From GCA-2730975 sp937893275 (GTDB lineage Bacteria; Verrucomicrobiota; Verrucomicrobiia; Opitutales; Seribacteraceae): a stretch of 64,000 bases of DNA. Numbering within the stretch: the stretch's first letter is position 1; each line of letters opens with the position of its first letter. Made by a program: the position numbers and the translations under genes. Positions 18,161 through 26,826 of the stretch are shown piece after piece. The stretch spans positions 21,136 to 85,135 of the forward strand of contig CAXAHJ010000006.1 in assembly GCA_963968595.1 (NCBI GenBank). The letters are read 5' to 3'. The notes below the pieces were generated by a model. The model saw only the letters and a list, made by a program, of their open reading frames with translations, searched no databases and was not told the origin of the DNA.

Positions 18161-19569
18161 GTGATTCGAACGAAAGCTTGATCGATAAGTCCGCCCGATT
18201 AGTCGTATCCTTCTTCCTTGCTTCTGCCGGACTATGGCTTCTGGTGGCTGCTGCCTTAGCCTATGTCGTTGCAGCCAAGTCCACCGACCCAACTTTCTTG
18301 GGTTCTTGCGAATTTCTCACTTATGGAAAAGTAAAGGCAGCTCAAACCAACGCATTCGTTTACGGTTGGGCATCCAATGCAGTTTTTGCCGTAAGTATTT
18401 GGTTACTTGCTCGTTTAGGACAAGCCGAGGTAAGAGGACGTTTTTACCTCATCGTAGCAGGAGCGGTTTGGAATTTGGCTATTACTCTCGGACTCGGAGG
18501 AATCCTTGCAGGGCATATGACCTCTTCCGACTTGATGGAAATGCCGGTGGTCGTTTGGCCGGCTCTTTTGGTGTCTTATTTTGTAATCGCTGCCTTGATC
18601 TTCGTCTTGCATCGGTCTCGCGTCAACCGTGAGACTTATGTCACGCAATGGTTCATATTGGCTTCGTTTCTTTGGTTCCCCGCTCTTTTTCTTGTAGCGT
18701 GGCAAGGTTTGGAGTTAAATCCTGGTCGTGGAACAGTGCAAAGCGTAGTATCGATGTGGTACTCGCAAAATGTTATCTGGCTATGGATTACACCAATTGC
18801 TCTGGGTTCAGCCTACTACCTAATCCCAAAAATTCTAGGACGACCAATAGAAAAGTACTATCTGGCCATTTTTGGCTTCTGGTGCATTGCCTGCTTGGCT
18901 CCTTGGTCCGGCCTCCATCATCTTGAAGGCGGTCCATTTCCCATGTGGATACCTGCCATTGGTACAGTAATGAGCATAGCCATGGTCTTTCCCATCGCCG
19001 TCGCTTCCACGAACTTTCACGCCACAGCATTCAAGGACATAGGAAAGGTATGGAATAATCTGCCGCTTCGCTTCGTTATTTTCGGTACGATATCATACAC
19101 GATATCTAGTTACATCGGAATTATATTCTCACTTCCGGCAGTAGCCAAAATTACTCAATTTTCCATCATTAACGAATTCCATTTCAATCAAAGAGTGTAC
19201 GGTTTCTTCAGTATGATTATTTTTGGGGTCGTTTATTACATGCTACCTCGCATTACAGGCAACAATACTTGTGAGAAAACAGCCTCCTTTCACTTTTGGA
19301 CATCAGCTTTTGGAGTAATGGCTCTTTTGCTTGCCTATCTAATTGGAGGTCTTACCCACGGTGTACTTGCACAGCAACCTGAGCTATCATGGGCTGGAAG
19401 CGTAATAACTGCAGTAAAACCTTACTTTCTCATATCCGAATATGCCTTTATTGTGTTAGGAATCTCCCAGTTGGTTTTCGTCGTAAACGTTTGGCGCTCA
19501 ATCGTCGGTCCTATCAGCTTTTCTTTCATCGCTCTTTCAAATGATTCCGCAAAGGAGAGCAAGTCATGA
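18157..19569 (+). CDS. CcoN-like (cbb3 oxidase subunit I) protein lacking key heme and copper ligands
   Basis: A 470-residue protein with about twelve membrane helices that clearly follows the cbb3-oxidase catalytic subunit CcoN: YGKVKAAQTNAFVYG, MWYSQNVIW, YYLIPKILGRPI, SGLHHLEG and GVVYYMLPRITG all match CcoN landmarks. Compared by eye with Pseudomonas stutzeri CcoN (numbering recalled), the low-spin heme ligands H60 and H347 are Gln63 and Asn344, CuB ligand H207 is Gln204, tyrosine Y251 is Ala248 and E323 is Ile320. Only CuB ligands His254/His255 and the high-spin heme ligand His342 remain. The spacings 204-254 and 255-342 equal the reference spacings, so misalignment is unlikely. It is probably not an oxygen reductase. 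It is coupled to its neighbours by ATGA overlaps. Confidence 0.88.
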   Translation: MSDSNESLIDKSARLVVSFFLASAGLWLLVAAALAYVVAAKSTDPTFLGSCEFLTYGKVKAAQTNAFVYGWASNAVFAVSIWLLARLGQAEVRGRFYLIVAGAVWNLAITLGLGGILAGHMTSSDLMEMPVVVWPALLVSYFVIAALIFVLHRSRVNRETYVTQWFILASFLWFPALFLVAWQGLELNPGRGTVQSVVSMWYSQNVIWLWITPIALGSAYYLIPKILGRPIEKYYLAIFGFWCIACLAPWSGLHHLEGGPFPMWIPAIGTVMSIAMVFPIAVASTNFHATAFKDIGKVWNNLPLRFVIFGTISYTISSYIGIIFSLPAVAKITQFSIINEFHFNQRVYGFFSMIIFGVVYYMLPRITGNNTCEKTASFHFWTSAFGVMALLLAYLIGGLTHGVLAQQPELSWAGSVITAVKPYFLISEYAFIVLGISQLVFVVNVWRSIVGPISFSFIALSNDSAKESKS

Positions 19570-20714
19570 ACAACTTATTTAAGTTCTCTTCGGGAGTTCT
19601 TCTCACATTAGTTATTTCTTGGCTTGCTTTTATCGTAGGTGGTCGAAATCAGTTCGGGGATCTTGAACCAACTTCGGAATTTCTTGAAGAAAACGGTTCT
19701 ATCCCTTTAGGAGCAGATCTTTTCCCTAAAGCAATGTCGGGGATTGCCACTCAGGGTTCCGAAGAATACATCAAGCTCGGTTGTATCTCTTGCCACACTC
19801 AGCAAGTAAGACTTACCGAAACAGGTTTCGACGTCGAACGTGAATGGGGTAAAAGACCATCGGTTGCTCGCGATTACATTCTTCAGGAAAACATTCTTCT
19901 TGGAAACACAAGAATTGGGCCCGACCTAGCTAATGTTGGTCTTCGTGGTTTCTCTGACGAATGGTTGCATCGTCATCTGTTCGACCCACAAGCTACCGTT
20001 CCTGGATCTATTTGCTCCCCTAGTCCCTTTCTCTATGAAACTAATGAAGAGAACATCCTTGGGAGTATTGAGGTGCCATCTTTATCCAGCGAGAAAAACG
20101 ATAATTATGATTCAAATCAATCTCGTTACATAATACCAACTCTTCGTGCTAATAAAATAGTAGCTTACCTGCAAGCTTTAGGCCAAAACTACGAGTTACC
20201 GGAAATGGCATTTGTTGAATCCGAAGAGGATGTTGAGCCTTTAGAACAAAAGGATGACAACGAGACAAACGATAAAGAACTTCCGAAATGGCTCTCAGAC
20301 CAAATAACTTCCGGTAAGGAAATCTACATGAAGGCTGCCCCTGGCGGCGGCATGTGCTTCACCTGCCACCAACCCACAGGTCTTGGTCTAGCCAAACAGT
20401 TCCCTCCACTTGCTGGATCCGAATGGGTATTGGGAGACAAGCCAACTTTGATAAAGATAGCCATGTTCGGCTTAATGGGGCCAATCAAAGTCAAAGGTGT
20501 CGATTACACACTAGCCATGCCTCCCCCCGGCATCCCTCCCGGCTCCCTAACAGACCAACAAATCGCAGATGTCCTTACTTATATTCGTAATGACTGGGGT
20601 AATTCCGCATCTTCAATATCTCCAGCCGAAGTGGCCGCAGTTCGTTCTTCCGTAAAGGGTAGGGCACCTATGCAAATGTGGACGGCTCAGGAATTGAAAG
20701 GAGATTCCAAATGA
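19566..20714 (+). CDS. CcoO-like cytochrome c fused to a second cytochrome c domain
   Basis: The 382-residue protein has an N-terminal membrane helix (about 8-25), then a CcoO (FixO)-type monoheme domain: GCISCHTQQVR at 72-82, a WGKRPSVARDY element, and RIGPDLANVGLRGFSDEWL. In CcoO the axial Met lies in a KMPAYPWL-like motif; here the aligned stretch SICSPSPFL has Cys150 instead. An acidic linker (about 216-238) leads to a second class I domain with CFTCH at 264-268 and a MPPPGIP loop, homologous to the cytochrome encoded next. It overlaps both neighbours as ATGA, and AAAGGAG precedes the start. It presumably pairs with the CcoN-like protein. Confidence 0.9.
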   Translation: MNNLFKFSSGVLLTLVISWLAFIVGGRNQFGDLEPTSEFLEENGSIPLGADLFPKAMSGIATQGSEEYIKLGCISCHTQQVRLTETGFDVEREWGKRPSVARDYILQENILLGNTRIGPDLANVGLRGFSDEWLHRHLFDPQATVPGSICSPSPFLYETNEENILGSIEVPSLSSEKNDNYDSNQSRYIIPTLRANKIVAYLQALGQNYELPEMAFVESEEDVEPLEQKDDNETNDKELPKWLSDQITSGKEIYMKAAPGGGMCFTCHQPTGLGLAKQFPPLAGSEWVLGDKPTLIKIAMFGLMGPIKVKGVDYTLAMPPPGIPPGSLTDQQIADVLTYIRNDWGNSASSISPAEVAAVRSSVKGRAPMQMWTAQELKGDSK

Positions 20715-21388
20715 GTACATCTAAGAAAAAAGATGTAAAGAAAGCCACCTGTTCGGATATGAATGACACCGATCTCGTTGAAGTACATGCCAAACTCGGT
20801 CGAGAAAAACACCCACCGACCAAACACTTTATTCAGGCACCACTGGTTTTCGTTTTTCTTTTCGGATGCTTGATATTCTTTTGTGCCATACAACTCGCAC
20901 ACACCACTAACGACTTTCAATTACATCTTCCACCACCTGACATTGATCTTACTCCAGAAGAAATTGAGTCCAATCGAGTTGAAAGGAAATTGGCCAGTGG
21001 GAAAAAGTTATTCAACAGTCAATGCGCCTCATGCCACAACCCCGATGGAATGGGAAAGGATTTGTTCCCCCCCCTCGTCGGATCTAAATGGGTCACTAGT
21101 GACCCTGGTATCATCTCGAAGATCGTTCTTAAAGGATTGAAAGGCGAAATCGAAGTCCTTGGTAAGAAGTATGGCACTGTGGCTACAGTTAACATGCCCC
21201 CACAACCTTTGAATGATCGAGAAATCGCCAGTGTCGTCTCATATGCTCGCATGACTTGGGGGAACCTTGCCTCCGAGGTCACTGAAGAACAGGTAGCTAC
21301 CTTCCGGGATGAAGCCACCGCTCAAAAAGAACAATGGACGGGTGACCAGTTGAAGGACTTGTACAAAGATGCCTTCAAGGGCGACTGA
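20711..21388 (+). CDS. Membrane-anchored monoheme cytochrome c
   Basis: A 225-residue protein starting at the ATG in the ATGA overlap with the preceding gene; AAAGGAG lies just upstream. A charged N-terminal segment of about 42 residues precedes one transmembrane helix (about 43-64), then a periplasmic class I cytochrome c domain with CASCH at 105-109 and FPPLVGSKWV. The order helix-then-cytochrome recalls CcoP, but there is one heme, not two. Its cytochrome domain is clearly paralogous to the C-terminal domain of the preceding protein (shared FPPL.GS.WV, MPP, and Y.R..WGN.A patterns). It is the last gene of the ten-gene operon. Confidence 0.88.
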   Translation: MSTSKKKDVKKATCSDMNDTDLVEVHAKLGREKHPPTKHFIQAPLVFVFLFGCLIFFCAIQLAHTTNDFQLHLPPPDIDLTPEEIESNRVERKLASGKKLFNSQCASCHNPDGMGKDLFPPLVGSKWVTSDPGIISKIVLKGLKGEIEVLGKKYGTVATVNMPPQPLNDREIASVVSYARMTWGNLASEVTEEQVATFRDEATAQKEQWTGDQLKDLYKDAFKGD

Positions 21389-21401
21389 ACAACTCTACAC
21401 T

Positions 21402-21420
21402 CCTCGCCCATCGTGCGAGG
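21402..21420. terminator. Hairpin after the respiratory operon
   Basis: Perfect 6-bp stem CCTCGC (21402-21407) / GCGAGG (21415-21420) with a 7-base loop, 14 bases after the last operon stop codon. There is no T-run behind it, so it may be a Rho-dependent end or an RNA-stabilising hairpin between this operon and the tolC-like gene. Confidence 0.35.
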
Positions 21421-21488
21421 GCTGATAGAAAGTATCGCCAGTTCGTTATTCGTTGAGTGTTTGAGGTTAACCCTTCACACTTTCAGAA

Positions 21489-22829
21489 ATGTTCCGTTTT
21501 CTTTACATCCTGACTACATCGGTTGTTTCGATATTTGTGCATCCATTGGCCTTTGGGCAAGCAACGGATGCAAATGACACTTCACCGGCTTTCGTTGAAA
21601 CCGCCGAATCATTTTTTCCTTCTCTAAGTAAAGTCTTGAATAGTGTTGAAGGAAAAGCCCCTCTTCTTCTAGAGGAACGTGAAAAGGTGAACGAGGCTAC
21701 CGCCAATCGTATGGTAGCCGACTCCAAGCGTGGATTTCGCCTCTCCGTTGGCTTGAACGGACATTCCCTTTACGAGAACCGCCCAAATGCCAACTACTAC
21801 CAGCAATACCGCTTTTTGGCTTCCGCATATGTTCGTAAGCCTCTCTACCACTGGGGAGCATTACGGGCAGGAAGTCGAGTAGCGGAATTATCCGAGTCAT
21901 CAAGTTCCGCTTCTTTTTCCGATTTCAGAAGAAACTTTGCAGATCGTATCCGTGTTGATTACCTCGGACTCGTTCTATCCACCTACGAAATCGAGTTGAC
22001 TCGTAGAAGTATGGAACTAGCTGAATCCAATCTAGATGGAATGAAAGAGCGCATGCGCCTTGGTCTCGTTACGGAATTATCCGTTTCGGAGGCAAAGATC
22101 ATAGTACTCCAACAAAGGATAAACCTTGCGGAAATGAAACGAAAACTTTCCCGCAACACCCGAATGTTCATGGAGGAGTCGGGAAGTGTGGGTGTCCTCG
22201 ACCTTTCTATTTCGGACGATTTTCGCGACTTTGCCAAAACACATCGATTTGGTCTCAACCTTCCCATTCTCGCGAGCAGTTCGACTTCGACTGCACTGGA
22301 AAACATCGACAGTGCCATAGAAACCGAAAACCAACGAATCATCATAGCCGAGTCCGGCTTGCGCCCAAAACTGAACTTGATCGGAGGTTTTCATCAGGAC
22401 AAGATAGACCTTCCCGACAGTCGATCCTCAGTGGATCGAAACAATTTTCTTATCGGAGTTGAAGCAAACTGGGCCCTTTTCGACGCATCGCAAAGTCGAG
22501 GTGAAAAGCGTGCAGCGATGGCTCGTAAGAGACGATACGAAATTCAACTTGAAAGGGAAACAAGGCACCTCCAATTGGAAGTCCGGAGTTTGCGCGAATA
22601 CTTGGTAACACGTGCCCAGACAATCGGTTCAAGTCGCCAACTGTTGGCCGCGTCCGAGGACCGCTTTGAAAAGAGTCGCATTGAATTTGATCGAAACAGG
22701 ATCACCCCGGATGCGTTCTTCTCCTCTCGCCTTGCCCACGACCAAAGCCGCCTTTCTCTTATTCGAACCGTGGTCGACTACCTAAACGTACGAGCGCAGT
22801 TCAACCGGTACATGGAAAAAACTCATTAG
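21489..22829 (+). CDS. TolC family outer membrane efflux protein
   Basis: The 446-residue protein has an N-terminal signal peptide (about 1-23, cleavage near AFG-QA) and the long-helix repeats typical of outer membrane factors. Two halves are visible, each with amphipathic helices: residues about 125-235 (LGLVLSTYEIELTRRSMELAESN) and 330-440 (RAAMARKRRYEIQLERETR). The motif GLRPKLNLIGGF before a beta-strand segment is also characteristic. It is the outer membrane channel of the efflux unit formed with the adaptor, permease and ATPase encoded directly downstream. Confidence 0.88.
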   Translation: MFRFLYILTTSVVSIFVHPLAFGQATDANDTSPAFVETAESFFPSLSKVLNSVEGKAPLLLEEREKVNEATANRMVADSKRGFRLSVGLNGHSLYENRPNANYYQQYRFLASAYVRKPLYHWGALRAGSRVAELSESSSSASFSDFRRNFADRIRVDYLGLVLSTYEIELTRRSMELAESNLDGMKERMRLGLVTELSVSEAKIIVLQQRINLAEMKRKLSRNTRMFMEESGSVGVLDLSISDDFRDFAKTHRFGLNLPILASSSTSTALENIDSAIETENQRIIIAESGLRPKLNLIGGFHQDKIDLPDSRSSVDRNNFLIGVEANWALFDASQSRGEKRAAMARKRRYEIQLERETRHLQLEVRSLREYLVTRAQTIGSSRQLLAASEDRFEKSRIEFDRNRITPDAFFSSRLAHDQSRLSLIRTVVDYLNVRAQFNRYMEKTH

Positions 22830-22905
22830 TAACCAGTCTTTGACAATTTGAAGATTCGCGGCTTTAATGCTCTTTTTTCAGGGACTGGCTCTCTGTTCGT
22901 ACTCC

Positions 22906-24027
22906 ATGAAGCTCTTGCTTAAAGTTGCTCTGCCCTTGGGGGCATTATCCTTACTTGGTTGGTGGTTAATCGCGAGTGCAATCCCCGAGGTAATCGTGAA
23001 ACCCGTCTCGAGAGGAATGGTTCGTGATGGCGTTCCGGGAAATGTCCTAGTACTTGCGGAACGAACTCACGATCTGCGTTCGAGAGTTTCGGGAATCGCG
23101 ACTAACGTAAGCATGTTGCCCAACGGGAAGCCCATTGCCGTGGAAGAGAATTCAACCTTGCTCACTCTCGATGCCACCGAAGACGAGCGATCATTGAAGC
23201 AACTGTACGTCGCCCGTGAGCACCAAGAAAAACGTATCGCAGCAGGTTCGGCAATTGCGATGCAACTGGAAACGGAAAAACGCGAAATAAAAGCTTGGAA
23301 CGCCTTGGCAGAACAAGGCAAATTGCCATTGTCCGACCTCGAGAATAAGAAAAGTCTGGTAAGACGATTGGAAACTCAGTTGGCCCAAGAAAAGATTACC
23401 AACGATGAACAATCAAAAACTTTTCGTATTCAGGAAGCACGGTTACTGGCCAACCTGAAAAAAACGAAAATTCGTAGTCCCATTTCCGGACTCATGACCC
23501 TTTCTCTTGTTGCACCAGGCGACATGGTTTTCCCCGGTGCCCATCTTGGTCAAGTCGTCTCTAACAATCGCCTGATTGCGGTGACCCTCAACGAAGAAGA
23601 CTTTGGCGGAGTGATGGAGGGGCAGTCAGTCGCAGTTACGCTTTTGTCCCGGGGAGCTCAAATATTCGAGGGAAACGTTACCCGTCTTTCTCCTACGGTA
23701 GCCCCCGCATCCGGTCGCCGAAAGTTGTACGTCGAACTTGAGGGTGGCAACGAACGCTTCACTCCTGGAAGTTCGGGTCGGGCCGAAATTATAAAGTCCG
23801 TACGAAAAGATGCTCTCGTCGTACCTCGCAAGGCGCTCATGGGATCCGCCGTGTTTGTCGTAAAGAACGGGATAACCGAAGCACGCGAGGTAAAGGTAGG
23901 GGCCCGGAATCTGCTCACCGCCGAGATTCTCGATGGACTGGAGGAAAGTGAACAGGTAATCGTGGAAACCCCACACCTTTTTCGCGACGGCCAGAAAGTC
24001 AAGCCTGTCGCCGCCGGCGGCAAGTGA
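22906..24027 (+). CDS. Efflux membrane-fusion (HlyD/MacA-type) periplasmic adaptor
   Basis: An adaptor that links the inner-membrane ABC transporter to the TolC channel. The ATG at 22906 gives MKLLLK and a classic signal-anchor; an ATG at 22867 is possible but adds an odd leader. After the N-terminal helix come a beta-strand (RSRVSGIATNVS), the first lipoyl half, a helical hairpin (about 100-185, REHQEKRIAAGSAIAMQLE), the second lipoyl half (IRSPISGLMTLSLVAPGDMV) and a beta-barrel with ARNLLTAEILDGLEESEQVIV at the end, the usual MacA-like order. Its stop overlaps the GTG start of the permease. Confidence 0.9.
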   Translation: MKLLLKVALPLGALSLLGWWLIASAIPEVIVKPVSRGMVRDGVPGNVLVLAERTHDLRSRVSGIATNVSMLPNGKPIAVEENSTLLTLDATEDERSLKQLYVAREHQEKRIAAGSAIAMQLETEKREIKAWNALAEQGKLPLSDLENKKSLVRRLETQLAQEKITNDEQSKTFRIQEARLLANLKKTKIRSPISGLMTLSLVAPGDMVFPGAHLGQVVSNNRLIAVTLNEEDFGGVMEGQSVAVTLLSRGAQIFEGNVTRLSPTVAPASGRRKLYVELEGGNERFTPGSSGRAEIIKSVRKDALVVPRKALMGSAVFVVKNGITEAREVKVGARNLLTAEILDGLEESEQVIVETPHLFRDGQKVKPVAAGGK

Positions 24028-25268
24028 GCCTGTCTCTTCAAGTCGCCCTCCGATACGTTATGGCCCGAAGACGGGCTATGGGAATGAGCTTGCTCGGCAT
24101 CGTGTTCGGCGTGGCTTTCTTCGTCGTCACTCAAGCCCAGACATCCGGCTTCGAAGCTTTCTTCATTCGCACTATTCTCGGAACGAATGGCGCCATTCGG
24201 GTTTCTGATCGCTTTCAAGACATCCACGGCACTGTGACCAAGGTGTCAGAAGATGGTCAGGCTCGTTTTGTTTTCCATTCTCGCGAGGGAGCCCGATATG
24301 TTGAGGGTGTCGAATACCCCGAAGAACTCCGAAAGGCGACCGCTGATTTCACTGGAGTTACGGGTGTTTCGGAAATACTGGAGGGTTCCGGTGTACTGGA
24401 AACGGGCTCTCGCTCTCATTCCGTTCGCATACACGGCATACGGGCAAGTGACCATATTGTAGTATCCGACTTGGAGGATCAGGTGATCAACGGCAGCGTT
24501 AAAAACTTCAGGGACGACAGACTCGGCATCCTTGTAGGCAATCGCATCGCCGAACGCCTTAGACTGGAGCCTGGCGATCGCGTTATTCTCGCTGGTTCTC
24601 ACGAGTCATTGAACCTTCGAGTTGCAGGCATATTCGAGACGGGCGTCAGCCAAATCGACAAAAGTCGCATCTACCTCGATCTATCCACCGCCCGCTCTTT
24701 TCTCCGCAAACCGCACGGTGGCTCAGTCTTTCAAGTAGCGATTCGCCAACCCGAAAACGCACCTGCCTTGGCCGCCCAGATGCAGGAGACTTTCGCGCAC
24801 CGCGTGGTCAGTTGGCAGGAACGGGAAAAAGTATGGCTCGACGTATTCAAAGCCCTCCGAGTCTCCTCCGCCATTACTGTCTCCACCATCATCCTCTTGT
24901 CCGGTCTGGGCATGTTCAACGTCTTCGCCATCATGGTCATCGAAAAGACACGCGATGTGGCAATCCTCCGTTCCATGGGTTTCACTCCCGGAGATGTCTC
25001 TCGCATATTCCTCTGGCAAGGAGCTCTCGTACTTGCGTTGGGCATAGTCCTCGGCTGCCTCCTCGCCGCTGCCGCCACCTACGGTATCTCACGCATACCC
25101 CTCCGCATACGAGGCATATTCTCCACCGACAGCTTCGTGGTGAACTGGGACGTCTCCCATTACATCTGGGCCGTAGCCATCGCCATCGTCGTAGTGGGTG
25201 TGGCCAGTTGGATACCGGCCCGCCGGGCTGCTCGCATAGAACCAGCCAAAATCATTCGCGAAACCTAG
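24024..25268 (+). CDS. ABC transporter permease, MacB/FtsX-type
   Basis: The 414-residue permease starts with GTG inside a GTGA overlap with the adaptor gene. It shows the MacB/LolC-FtsX layout: one N-terminal helix (about 18-38), a large periplasmic domain of roughly 230 residues, then three C-terminal helices. Within these the cytoplasmic coupling segment KTRDVAILRSMGFTPGDVSRIF is distinctive, and the end SWIPARRAARIEPAKIIRE is the family's usual C-terminus. The ATPase is encoded separately downstream and not fused as in MacB. Substrate class unknown. Confidence 0.92.
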   Translation: MSLSLQVALRYVMARRRAMGMSLLGIVFGVAFFVVTQAQTSGFEAFFIRTILGTNGAIRVSDRFQDIHGTVTKVSEDGQARFVFHSREGARYVEGVEYPEELRKATADFTGVTGVSEILEGSGVLETGSRSHSVRIHGIRASDHIVVSDLEDQVINGSVKNFRDDRLGILVGNRIAERLRLEPGDRVILAGSHESLNLRVAGIFETGVSQIDKSRIYLDLSTARSFLRKPHGGSVFQVAIRQPENAPALAAQMQETFAHRVVSWQEREKVWLDVFKALRVSSAITVSTIILLSGLGMFNVFAIMVIEKTRDVAILRSMGFTPGDVSRIFLWQGALVLALGIVLGCLLAAAATYGISRIPLRIRGIFSTDSFVVNWDVSHYIWAVAIAIVVVGVASWIPARRAARIEPAKIIRET

Positions 25269-25966
25269 TGAACGATCAAAAAGAGAGCAAGGACCCAATC
25301 CTTCGGGTCGAAAACCTCAGCCATTCATTCGGGGAAGGCGAGGGCAGGGTGCGGGCCCTCAGGGGCGTATCCTTCGAGGCGAGGGCAGGGGAGGTAACCG
25401 CCATCGTCGGGCCTTCGGGTTGCGGAAAGAGCACAATGCTCTATCTGCTTGGCCTACTCGACCGTCCCGACTCAGGAGAAATATACCTCCGTGGCAATCC
25501 CATGGCTGAGGCCGACGATCCCACTCGCACCGCTCTCCGCAACAAAAGTATTGGATTCGTCTTTCAGTTTCACTTTCTAATTAAGGAATTCACTGCGAGA
25601 GAAAATGTAGCCTTGCCACTCCGAAAGGCGGGCAAACCGATGGCAGAGGCTCACGCCCGAGCCGATGAGTTCCTCGCGGAACTAGGCCTTCACGACAAGG
25701 CGGACCGCTTCGCAAACAAGCTCTCCGGAGGCGAACAACAGCGTGTAGCCATCGCTCGAGCACTCGCCAACTCCCCCGACCTCATCTTGGCCGACGAACC
25801 CACGGGCAATCTCGACGCCGCCAATTCCGATCGAGTCTTCGACCTCCTCCTGAAATTCGCCCGAGAGGACGGCCCAGCCGTCATCCTAGTCACCCACAAT
25901 CACGAGCTTGCCAAGCGCTGCGATCGCCGTCTTCCCATGCTCGACGGAAAATTCGTGGAGGAGTAA
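25268..25966 (+). CDS. ABC transporter ATP-binding protein (MacB/LolD type)
   Basis: A 232-residue cytoplasmic ATPase. The open frame runs far upstream inside the permease gene, but the GTG at 25268, sharing a base with the permease stop TAG, is the sensible start. Walker A GPSGCGKST, the Q-loop segment FVFQFHFLIKEFTARENV, the signature LSGGEQQRVAIARAL, Walker B LILADEPTGNLD and the H-loop VTHNHE are all intact. This type energises MacB/LolCDE-like permeases by mechanotransmission. Four same-strand genes (21489-25966) thus form a full tripartite system. Confidence 0.94.
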   Translation: MNDQKESKDPILRVENLSHSFGEGEGRVRALRGVSFEARAGEVTAIVGPSGCGKSTMLYLLGLLDRPDSGEIYLRGNPMAEADDPTRTALRNKSIGFVFQFHFLIKEFTARENVALPLRKAGKPMAEAHARADEFLAELGLHDKADRFANKLSGGEQQRVAIARALANSPDLILADEPTGNLDAANSDRVFDLLLKFAREDGPAVILVTHNHELAKRCDRRLPMLDGKFVEE

Positions 25967-26064
25967 TAATCCCAGCGTAGTAGGGCACAGCACGCTGTCC
26001 ATCTGTTCTGCCGGATTCTTCTGCGGAAAGGCCTAAATACAAAATTCCTGGCTAAGATTTTCGT

Positions 26065-26826
26065 CTAGGAAAGCCCTCGGGCCTTGCGGATTAGGTCGTG
26101 GGCTTGGTTGATGCGGGCGAGCTGGTCGTTGGCGAAGGTGGTGAACTCGGGCGGAAGCCCCTTGGACTGAATTTTGTCGGGATGGAACGCAGCGCACTTC
26201 TTGCGGTAGGCGGCTTTCACTTCGGCATCGGTGGCAGTCTTTGAGACGTCCAGAGCATGGTAGGACTCGTCAAGGGATATGGAGGCTGCCTCAGGATCAT
26301 CAGCAGGAGGGGCGTAACCGCCTTTGACCCACGACTGAACAGTACCGTGAGGCAGACGAAGGCATTCCTCGCCTCGAAGAAGAATGCGGGCCTGCAGTTC
26401 GCTCATCTTGCCGTCCTCGGCCCTAGCCATCTCGAAAAGGCCTCCGAGAAAGGATTGGGCGACGGTGGGGTCGAAACCGATTAGCTTGCCGGTCTGGGCG
26501 AGGTAATCGTCGATCGGGACCTTCCCGTCCTTGGCCTTGCGGAAAACGTTGATGGAGAACTCGCGCATCTTGTCGGAGAGCCCAAGGCGGGCCATGAGGC
26601 TCTCAGCGACGTTGATTTCGGCCTCGGACACGCGCCCGTCGGCCTTGGCCACCTTGGCGAGGCAAGAAAACAAGTAGGCTAGATAGAGAACGCGCGCCTT
26701 TTTCTCGTCGGTGACTTCAGGGTTGTCCTTGTCGTATGCATGGCCAAAGGCGGCGCCCACCAATGCTCCTATGGGACCGCCGAACATACCCACGCCAGTA
26801 CCGATGAGCTTTCCCCACCAAGTCAT
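26065..26826 (-). CDS. DjlA-like protein: TerB domain plus C-terminal J-domain
   Basis: A 253-residue co-chaperone-like protein. The Gly/Ala-rich N-terminus (about 4-28, GTGVGMFGGPIGALVGAAFG) could be a membrane-inserting segment. A TerB-like helical domain follows (about 38-145, with LAKVADGRVSEAEI-like acidic motif KVAKADGRVSEAEI). A J-domain ends the protein, with the diagnostic HPD in FHPDKIQSKG, which would stimulate DnaK. The overall order matches DjlA. Its ATG overlaps the stop of the upstream sulfatase gene as ATGA, an unexpected coupling. Confidence 0.88.
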   Translation of the reverse strand: MTWWGKLIGTGVGMFGGPIGALVGAAFGHAYDKDNPEVTDEKKARVLYLAYLFSCLAKVAKADGRVSEAEINVAESLMARLGLSDKMREFSINVFRKAKDGKVPIDDYLAQTGKLIGFDPTVAQSFLGGLFEMARAEDGKMSELQARILLRGEECLRLPHGTVQSWVKGGYAPPADDPEAASISLDESYHALDVSKTATDAEVKAAYRKKCAAFHPDKIQSKGLPPEFTTFANDQLARINQAHDLIRKARGLS

